This document shows positions 39,913 to 45,192 of a DNA stretch of 45,192 bases, in pieces (positions within the stretch are counted from its first letter, which is position 1; every line of letters starts with the position of its first letter). The notes beneath the pieces are model-generated. The model made no database searches. It saw nothing but the letters and a program-made list of their open reading frames with translations, and was not told the origin of the DNA. Origin of the DNA: an uncultured Bacteroidales bacterium (GTDB lineage: Bacteria > Bacteroidota > Bacteroidia > Bacteroidales > Paludibacteraceae); the NCBI GenBank assembly GCA_900317745.1, contig ONHW01000020.1, forward strand, positions 1 to 45,192, written 5' to 3'. The translations under genes and the position numbers were made by a program.

Positions 39913-42444
39913 ATGAAAACACACTACTTATACACACTCCTACCTGCGATGTGCCTGACGGTAGCACTTCTGACTGCCTGCACACCGCGCGAACAAGCCG
40001 TACGGCAAGAGCGTCTGCTCACCGATTGGCAATTCACACAACTCGACTCTGCCGACCAACCTACCGGCGAAGGTTGGCACAACGTCCGTATCCCGCACGA
40101 TTGGGCGATAAGCGGCGACTTTGACCGTAACAACGACCTGCAGAAAGTGATCGTTGTCCAGAACGGCGAGAGCGAAGCCACATGGAAAACCGGACGCAGC
40201 GGTGGACTGCCGTGGATGGGCAAAGGACATTACCGCACACGCATCAAGGTGGACACAACGCGCTGGAACACGCTGGTCTTCGACGGAGCAATGTCACACG
40301 CCGATGTCTATATCAACGGCGAGGAGGTCTGCTACTGGCCTTACGGCTACAACACCTTCGACTGCTATATCCTGCCGCAACTGCTCAACGGCGACAGCGT
40401 GGACATTGATGTCTTCCTGGAGAACAAACCGCAGCAAAGCCGTTGGTATCCGGGTGCAGGCTTGTACCGCAACGTACACCTGATCAGCACCAACCGTATC
40501 CATGTGCCTACGTTCGGCACGCTCGTTCGTACGCCCGAGGTGAGCCCGGAGCGTGCCACAGTAACCATCGCTGTTGAGTTGCAGGACGGAGTGGACCCTA
40601 CTACAGAAGAGAAGGCTGGCGTGGAAATCATCACCGACATCCTCTTCAATGGCAAGGTTGTTGCTACCATCACCGGTCAGGAAGGATGCACAGAGATTCA
40701 GGATCCGCAACTCTGGTCGCCCGAGACGCCTAATCTATATACTGCACGTACACGCGTCTATCTATCAAACAGCAAACATCAAACATCAAACATCAAACAT
40801 CAAACATCAAACATTATTGACGAAGTCAATACCCGTTTCGGCATACGCAGTATCAGTTTTACGCCCGAGCACGGCTTCCAACTCAACGGACAGACGCGTA
40901 AGTTCAAGGGCATATGCAACCACCACGACCTCGGTCCGCTCGGCGCCGCTATCCACAAGGACGCACTGCGTCACCAGATTAAGATGCTGCAGGATATGGG
41001 CTGTGATGCCATTCGCACCAGCCACAATATGCCCGCACCCGAACTCGTCGAACTATGCGATGAGATGGGTATGATGATGATGATTGAGCCGTTTGACGTC
41101 TGGAACCACGGCAAGACCGATAACGATTACCACGTAGAGTTCAACGACTACTGGCGTTTCGACATAACGAACATGGTTAAGCACTACCGCAACAACGCAT
41201 GCGTCATGCTCTGGTCGAGCGGCAACGAGGTCTGGAACCAGGTGCTGCCCGATGGTATAGGCATAGTAACCGACCTGCAGGCTCTGTTCCACGAGTTGGA
41301 CCCCACACGCCCTGTTACCAACGGAATGGATCAGGCGATGTATATCATCCACAACGGCTTTGGTGCAACGGTCGAACTGCCGGGACTGAACTACCGCACA
41401 GGGCGTTACCACGAGGCGTACGAGCACCTGCCCCAGAAGATGATCCTCGGCTCAGAGACAGCCTCTACCGTCAGTAGCCGTGGCGTATACAAAACGCCCG
41501 CTATCCTCAAGGATTTTGCACTGTATGACGACCATCAGTCCAGCGGCTACGATCTCGAGTACTGCCAGTGGTCGGGACTGCCCGAGCAGGATTTTCAGTT
41601 GCAGGACGATTATTCATGGACCTTGGGTCAGTTCGTCTGGACAGGCTTCGACTACCTGGGCGAGCCCTCGCCGTACGACACCGACGCCTGGCCGAGTCAC
41701 TCCTCGTACTTTGGTATCATCGACCTCGCCTCGCTGCCCAAGGACCGCTATTACCTCTACCGCTCGCAGTGGAACAAACAGTCGCCTACCCTGCACCTGC
41801 TGCCGCACTGGAACTGGCAGTCCGGCGACCTTGTGCCCGTGTTCTGCTACACCTCCTACCCTGCTGCCGAACTGTTCGTCAACGGCAAGAGTTATGGCAA
41901 GTTGCGTCACGCCACGCCGGAGGAGTGTGCTCGCCTGAAAGCAGGCGAGACGATTCAGGGTGTGAGCCGTATGCCTCAGGTAGCAGACTTCACGCCTCCT
42001 GTATGGGGTTCATTGCCTATGCCCGAACTGCTGCCGCGATACAGGCTCATGTGGTTCGATGTGCCGTTCGAGCCGGGCGAACTGAAGGTCGTAGCCTACG
42101 ATACCGATGGCAAGGCGGTAGCCGAGCAGGTTATCCGCACCGCGGGCGAACCAAACCATCTGAAAGTCATCTGGGCTAACCAAGACGAGAATCCCGACGA
42201 ACTGTGTTATATCACCGTCCGCGTGGAAGACAACGCCGGCAATCTATGCCCGAACGCAGCCGACCTGATCCGCTACGAGGGCACAGGCTTCGTGGCTGCC
42301 GCCAACGGCGACGCGGCTTGTCTCGACCGCTTCGTTGAGCCGCAGATGCACGCGTTTGCCGGACAGTGTACGTTCATTCTTCGCCGTGGCAGCCACGGCA
42401 CCTTCACCGCCAACGGCCTGACCGCCGCTACAGTCAAACTGTAA
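39913..42444 (+). CDS. GH2 beta-galactosidase lipoprotein with a heptamer-encoded insert
   Basis: This 843-residue glycoside hydrolase family 2 enzyme has lipobox LLTAC (C23), so it is surface or periplasmic. It has a jelly-roll sugar-binding domain (PHDWAISGDF; YRTRIKVD; GAMSHADVYINGE), an Ig-like domain, and a TIM barrel with acid/base E439 in WSSGNEVWNQ and nucleophile E515 in ILGSETAST. A further beta domain ends the protein. Beta-galactoside or related beta-glycoside cleavage is inferred. Residues about 284-302 (SNSKHQTSNIKHQTSNIIDE) come from the CATCAAA array at 40763-40818, inserted between domains in frame. A terminator follows at 42524. Confidence 0.9.
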   Translation: MKTHYLYTLLPAMCLTVALLTACTPREQAVRQERLLTDWQFTQLDSADQPTGEGWHNVRIPHDWAISGDFDRNNDLQKVIVVQNGESEATWKTGRSGGLPWMGKGHYRTRIKVDTTRWNTLVFDGAMSHADVYINGEEVCYWPYGYNTFDCYILPQLLNGDSVDIDVFLENKPQQSRWYPGAGLYRNVHLISTNRIHVPTFGTLVRTPEVSPERATVTIAVELQDGVDPTTEEKAGVEIITDILFNGKVVATITGQEGCTEIQDPQLWSPETPNLYTARTRVYLSNSKHQTSNIKHQTSNIIDEVNTRFGIRSISFTPEHGFQLNGQTRKFKGICNHHDLGPLGAAIHKDALRHQIKMLQDMGCDAIRTSHNMPAPELVELCDEMGMMMMIEPFDVWNHGKTDNDYHVEFNDYWRFDITNMVKHYRNNACVMLWSSGNEVWNQVLPDGIGIVTDLQALFHELDPTRPVTNGMDQAMYIIHNGFGATVELPGLNYRTGRYHEAYEHLPQKMILGSETASTVSSRGVYKTPAILKDFALYDDHQSSGYDLEYCQWSGLPEQDFQLQDDYSWTLGQFVWTGFDYLGEPSPYDTDAWPSHSSYFGIIDLASLPKDRYYLYRSQWNKQSPTLHLLPHWNWQSGDLVPVFCYTSYPAAELFVNGKSYGKLRHATPEECARLKAGETIQGVSRMPQVADFTPPVWGSLPMPELLPRYRLMWFDVPFEPGELKVVAYDTDGKAVAEQVIRTAGEPNHLKVIWANQDENPDELCYITVRVEDNAGNLCPNAADLIRYEGTGFVAAANGDAACLDRFVEPQMHAFAGQCTFILRRGSHGTFTANGLTAATVKL
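40763..40818. repeat. Eight-unit 7-bp tandem array CATCAAA within the GH2 gene
   Basis: TATCAAA, CAGCAAA, five CATCAAA, CATTATT, in one phase of 7, encoding the repeated KHQTSNI. The same unit forms the 12-copy array at 13621-13704. Confidence 0.95.
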
Positions 42445-42523
42445 AACCTGCGCGTGCATCCCTTCATCTGTAAGATGCACGCTTGCATTCCATCGGCCGC
42501 AATATGCACGCCTGCTACACACC

Positions 42524-42562
42524 ACACGCCACTCTATCATCGGAGTGGCGTGTTTGCGTTTG
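42524..42562 (+). terminator. Intrinsic terminator after the GH2 gene
   Basis: Arms ACACGCCACT (42524-42533) and AGTGGCGTGT (42544-42553), followed by TTGCGTTTGTTT. It closes the plus-strand gene run. Confidence 0.75.
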
Positions 42563-42609
42563 TTTACCAATGTGGGAGCGATGCATCAACACAGCTGCTC
42601 TTTCTTGTT

Positions 42610-42801
42610 CTACAGCCGTTTCGAGGCGTCATATGATTCAATCGTCTTCGACTGTATGATCACGGTGGTGTCACCGCGTTTGACGCTGCTCGAGGTCGTG
42701 GTCACGGTGCGGGTGACGTTGCAGGCTGTCAGCATCACCGAGAGACCGATAGCCAGGGCGGTGAGCAGGGTCAACAGGATTTGTTTTACATACTTCTTCA
42801 T
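42610..42801 (-). CDS. Small lipoprotein, smalltalk-like
   Basis: This 63-residue protein has a basic start, a hydrophobic stretch and a lipobox: MKKYVKQILLTLLTALAIGL then SVMLTAC (C27), and a Thr/Ser-rich mature tail (TRTVTTTSSSV). It resembles the very short smalltalk-type proteins found in Bacteroidales element gene clusters, with an extra tail. ATG at 42801 is chosen over an upstream start at 42837 that adds a low-complexity KKTTT stretch. It is the last gene of the minus-strand cluster. Confidence 0.6.
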   Translation of the reverse strand: MKKYVKQILLTLLTALAIGLSVMLTACNVTRTVTTTSSSVKRGDTTVIIQSKTIESYDASKRL

Positions 42802-42822
42802 TGTGGTAGTTTTTTTTTGAGG

Positions 42823-42984
42823 GTCAACAATTATCAACCATTACCAACCATTTGTCGCTCCTTTAGTCGCGATTGCTGCTGTAGTCAAAGCGAACACCGT
42901 GAGCACGTAATTGAGGTTAATTGAGGATAATTGTTGACCTGTCTTGATCATCGTAATCGTGGATAATTGAGGATAATGGTTGAC
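42823..42984. repeat. AATTGAGGATAAT / GTTGAC repeats between small genes
   Basis: TAATTGAGGATAAT(T/G)GTTG plus AC occurs at 42918-42938 and 42964-42984 with one mismatch. An inverted relative lies at 42823-42850 (GTCAACAATTATCAACCATT) and another direct relative at 44309-44340 (GATAATGGTTG … AATTGTTGACC). They bracket the small genes and could be regulator- or recombinase-binding sites. Confidence 0.65.
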
Positions 42985-42989
42985 TCACC

Positions 42990-43367
42990 TTATCCACCAA
43001 TCTCCGCTGCACAGATGTGCCACAGGTACTGACGCATGGTCTTGTAGCCTCCGGCGGTATCTTTCTGCGCATTGAACGCTGCCAGATCCTCGGCTACATG
43101 TGCCAGATCCTTGCGGCGCAACGCCACTGCCTTGCAGATTGCACCGAATCGTGTACGCTGTGCACGCTCATCGGAGGTGACAGGAGTGCTGCGGTCGTAC
43201 GCATCAGCAGGTTTCACGTAAGCACGGGTGCAGTTCGGGTTCGTGGTCGCTGCCTCGCGGTGCGTACCGATCAGGTAATCGCCGTGCGAGTGACCGTCCT
43301 GTTTCTTCGGCTTCGTCAACGCACCTTTCACGTAATCGATTGCTGAGTTCCATTTTACAATTGCCAT
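42990..43367 (-). CDS. Unknown small protein, conserved-looking, Bacteroidales element type
   Basis: This 125-residue protein has a basic N-terminus (MAIVKWNSAIDYVKGALTKP) with KKQDGHSHGDYLIGTHR following, and a helical C-terminal half (ARRKDLAHV-like, AFNAQKDTAGGYKTMRQYLWHICAAE). No signal peptide or membrane segment. I do not recognise a named family, but the compact, non-repetitive composition argues that it is real. ATG at 43367 is preferred; the longer start at 43397 adds MVNEQIVTES, which comes from the same ATGGTAAATGA leader repeat seen at sufC. Confidence 0.6.
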   Translation of the reverse strand: MAIVKWNSAIDYVKGALTKPKKQDGHSHGDYLIGTHREAATTNPNCTRAYVKPADAYDRSTPVTSDERAQRTRFGAICKAVALRRKDLAHVAEDLAAFNAQKDTAGGYKTMRQYLWHICAAEIGG

Positions 43368-43517
43368 AGATTCAGTTACGATTTGTTCATTTACCATGTA
43401 CGATTGGGTATTTGGTAAACTTCCTCCCCGTAACGGGAGCTTTAGTATGTCAAAGATCGCTGCGACATGTTGTTCACGCAGATGCCGCTTGCTGCGTTTT
43501 AGAGAGGCCCTTCTATA

Positions 43518-44027
43518 TTATAGCCTTTTCTTAATAGCCTTCAGCCTTTCAATTGCGCGTGCAAGGTACTGATGTACAGTTGGTTGCGAAATTTTCAACT
43601 TGTCAGAAATTTCTTGTTCCGTCAGGCCTTGGCAGTACAACCGCAGGATCTTTAAGGTGCGTTTGTGGTTCCGTTCCCCGGGTTGCGGATGGGTGGCATA
43701 ATAGCGTAACAGCCTATCCACGCGCCGTCCGACCTGTTCGCGGTATGCAAGGTCGCTTTCGTCCGGCCGGTCATAGTTCAGCAGTTGCGTGTTGTCGCAG
43801 CACGTATAGTGTGCTTCACGTTCTGTTTGCCGTTTGTCGCGGGCGCGGTAGAACGCCACGAACGTGTTCGTGAAGTCCTCTATCTCCGCGTGTTGCGAGT
43901 GCTCATACAGTGCGATGTACGTGTCGTGCAGCAGATCGTCGTCATAGATCTTCAGGCTGCGCAGCACTTTTTTGATGTACTCCTCATGTTTGAGGTATGC
44001 TTGTGCAAATTTTTCAGGTGTCATCAT
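43518..44027 (-). CDS. ECF-like RNA polymerase sigma factor
   Basis: This 169-residue protein has a region 2-like helix (LKIYDDDLLHDTYIALYEH, about 25-43) and a region 4-like helix-turn-helix (LRLYCQGLTEQEISDKLKISQPTVHQYLARAIERLK, about 128-163). The linker is long and charged. Regions 2 and 4 without 1 and 3 are typical of ECF sigma factors, though region 2 is weak and an HTH regulator is possible. No anti-sigma factor is adjacent. A perfect 8-bp-arm hairpin (CTGCCGCATATTTGCGGCAG, 44056-44075) lies just upstream of its start. It may direct transcription of the neighbouring small genes. Confidence 0.75.
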   Translation of the reverse strand: MMTPEKFAQAYLKHEEYIKKVLRSLKIYDDDLLHDTYIALYEHSQHAEIEDFTNTFVAFYRARDKRQTEREAHYTCCDNTQLLNYDRPDESDLAYREQVGRRVDRLLRYYATHPQPGERNHKRTLKILRLYCQGLTEQEISDKLKISQPTVHQYLARAIERLKAIKKRL

Positions 44028-44055
44028 TCTTATTCATTTTTTTCATTTTCCCTTT

Positions 44056-44075
44056 CTGCCGCATATTTGCGGCAG
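44056..44075. other. Perfect hairpin upstream of the sigma factor
   Basis: CTGCCGCA-TATT-TGCGGCAG, 29 bases before the sigma-factor ATG on its strand. There is no T run, so it could be an operator or an mRNA leader structure. Confidence 0.6.
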
Positions 44076-44084
44076 GGTTATTCT

Positions 44085-44172
44085 GGGGTCCCCGACGCAA
44101 ACCAAGCCAAAGGCTGTTTGCGGTGGGGAGAGCGGAGGCAGCAGGGTCCCCGCAAGCTTGCGCAGTGGGGTG
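44085..44172. repeat. Pair of GGGGTCCCC-ended hairpin repeats
   Basis: Element one (44085-44128): GGGGTCCCCG, inner arms CGCAAAC and GTTTGCG with AGCC/GGCT inside, then GTGGGG. Element two (44144-44172): GGGTCCCCG, palindrome CGCAAGCTTGCG, then CAGTGGGGTG. The outer ends match those at 18254 and 26378 while the inner palindromes differ. Confidence 0.8.
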
Positions 44173-44298
44173 CCAGGCAGGCGTCGCCTTTATGTCGCCG
44201 CGCGACATCCGATGCGACCGCCTTGCCGAACGCGTTTTGGCCGCTTTCCTCGTGGTCATATCGTAGTCTTGCCGAGGGCTTATCGTACTACATAAATA

Positions 44299-44688
44299 TC
44301 ATTTGCAATTATTGTTGATAATGGTTGTTAATTGTTGACCACTCCCTCTCGATTGCAGTTTTCTCCGGCTGTTGTACCATGCTTGCAGGATATATTTCGC
44401 CAGTTGCTCGTCGTTGTCGGTCAGGTGCCGGTACTTGCCGTATAACCGTGCCACGCGTTTCTTTATTGCCCTGCGTTGTGCAATCGCCTCCCGCATATCG
44501 CCCATGTGCAGTTGTATCTCTGCCACGCAGCTGTTTATCACACGTTCTGCACGGGGTGTTCTCTCATCCGGAGGGGCTTTGATGTGCACGATTGTCCGGT
44601 TTCCATTCAATGTCCTGAATGTTGCCTCCCCGTATGTCCCGCTCAGTTCCTGCACCGGCTGATTGGGTTTGAATTCTACTTTTGCCAT
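44299..44688 (-). CDS. Unknown protein of the sigma-factor cluster
   Basis: This 129-residue cytosolic protein opens MAKVEFKPNQPVQELSGTYG and contains RTIVHIKAPPDERTPR, then a basic helical part (AIAQRRAIKKRVARLYGKYR). The C-terminal codons run into the GTTGATAATGGTT repeat (NNNCK). No known domain is recognised. Position and strand suggest co-expression with the sigma factor and the 86-residue gene upstream. Confidence 0.55.
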   Translation of the reverse strand: MAKVEFKPNQPVQELSGTYGEATFRTLNGNRTIVHIKAPPDERTPRAERVINSCVAEIQLHMGDMREAIAQRRAIKKRVARLYGKYRHLTDNDEQLAKYILQAWYNSRRKLQSRGSGQQLTTIINNNCK

Positions 44689-44700
44689 GGTCTTTCATTT

Positions 44701-44961
44701 TTAATTTTCCCAGTCGTTTAGTGCTCGGCGCTGTCCCGCCGAGTTTTGGTGTCCTGTGTCCGGCGCTTCCAACGCCGGAGTAGTGTCCTGTGCTCGCGAT
44801 TTCATGAGCGAGTTTAGCGCATCGGTCTGTCTTCTGTCAGCGTCAGCGGTCTGTCTTCTGTCAGGCGCAGCCGGTCTCTCTTCCTCCGGCCATCCCAGCG
44901 GCTTACGGAAGAAGTACAGCGGCACCAGTGCCCCTTTTTCTTTGCTCAGATCTATTTTCAT
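44701..44961 (-). CDS. Small ORF partly built from dispersed repeats
   Basis: This 86-residue ORF starts ATG at 44961, overlapping the upstream gene by 4 bases (ATGA), and opens MKIDLSKEKGALVPLYFFRKPLGWPEE, which looks like genuine protein. The middle (DRRQTADADRRQTD) is encoded by two GGTCTGTCTTCTGTCAG repeats (44824-44840 and 44848-44864, period 24). The tail is low complexity. Possibly the original gene was short and has been extended by repeats. Confidence 0.5.
   Translation of the reverse strand: MKIDLSKEKGALVPLYFFRKPLGWPEEERPAAPDRRQTADADRRQTDALNSLMKSRAQDTTPALEAPDTGHQNSAGQRRALNDWEN
44824..44864. repeat. Two CTGACAGAAGACAG-family units within the small ORF
   Basis: GGTCTGTCTTCTGTCAG at 44824-44840 and 44848-44864, identical units 24 bases apart, the same core as at 15547-15604. 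Confidence 0.9.
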
Positions 44962-45192
44962 AGCACAAAATCTCCTTTTATTTCCATGTTATACATCTCC
45001 GCCTCTCGCCGCGTATATATCCCGCCTGTGCCGTTGTATATCGCCCTCACCATCGCCTCGTCAGGCATACTCCGTGCGCCGTTGTAGTTCGTCGGTTGTG
45101 CAGCCGGCAGTGCCTTGGCCGCCATGCCGATGGCATTGTCCTCGATGGCAAAATACGGGTTCGGATTGACGTACTCGCCCTGCCTGATTTTC
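44958..45192 (-). CDS. Partial CDS at right edge, unknown
   Basis: The C-terminal 77 residues of a minus-strand gene enter from the right edge, with complete codons from 45191 and a TGA at 44958-44960. The visible part (IRQGEYVNPNPYFAIEDNAIGMAAKA … REAEMYNMEIKGDFVL) is proline- and acidic-rich and of no recognised family. Its stop overlaps the next ATG, so it heads the cluster seen here. Confidence 0.6.
   Translation of the reverse strand, partial: KIRQGEYVNPNPYFAIEDNAIGMAAKALPAAQPTNYNGARSMPDEAMVRAIYNGTGGIYTRREAEMYNMEIKGDFVL

Overview
The window looks like a chromosomal segment of a Bacteroidales (Bacteroidota) bacterium. Several genes carry the promoter type of that phylum, a -33 TTTG/CTTG box, exactly 20 bases, then TAnnTTTG. 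Marker genes agree: a PorE-like OmpA lipoprotein and a protein with a type IX secretion (T9SS)-like tail, a DUF3078 outer-membrane protein, an OMP_b-brl_3/TonB-type barrel with a carboxypeptidase-like domain, BspA-type leucine-rich repeats and a bactofilin. No rRNA, tRNA or CRISPR array was seen.

Layout. (1) 1-10.0 kb, AT-rich accessory region on the minus strand: the edge of an insertion sequence, two small membrane proteins, a tight three-gene operon (HD-domain protein -> LRR/Sel1/coiled-coil/DarT fusion -> NADAR-like/DUF6939-type partner), a winged-helix remnant, a KilA-N protein, a frameshifted stand-alone copy of the LRR module, a small unknown and a DUF4143 ATPase. (2) 10.2-19.3 kb, housekeeping genes on the minus strand: mtgA, a WG-repeat protein, a LytTR regulator with an NAGPA-like protein, phosphoglucomutase, sufC and a short sufD without sufB, an M28 peptidase lipoprotein and prs. 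(3) 19.7-42.4 kb, plus strand: a 1469-residue IgGFc-binding/Ig-like surface protein overlapping an outer-membrane barrel gene, a bactofilin, DUF1015, porE-like, thyA, folA, a DUF4139 protein behind a sigma-54 promoter, an outer-membrane barrel, lgt, DUF3078, a carboxypeptidase-regulatory-domain protein, an aldo/keto reductase and a GH2 beta-galactosidase. (4) 42.6-45.2 kb, minus strand: small unknown genes around an ECF-like sigma factor, perhaps part of an integrated element.

Two things stand out. The first is the operon at 1.2-6.0 kb, which pairs a DarT-type DNA ADP-ribosyltransferase fused to a large cytosolic LRR array with a probable ADP-ribose-removing partner and an HD-domain enzyme. 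It has the shape of a toxin-antitoxin or anti-phage system with a built-in recognition domain. The second is a dense population of micro-repeats outside the accessory region: 7-bp tandem arrays, a CTGACAGAAGACAG family, hairpins with GGGGTCCCC ends, and an identical 20-bp hairpin between genes. Some of these sit in frame inside genes for conserved enzymes.

Gene functions come from motif reading by eye. No database search was run, so family names without catalytic motifs are tentative.
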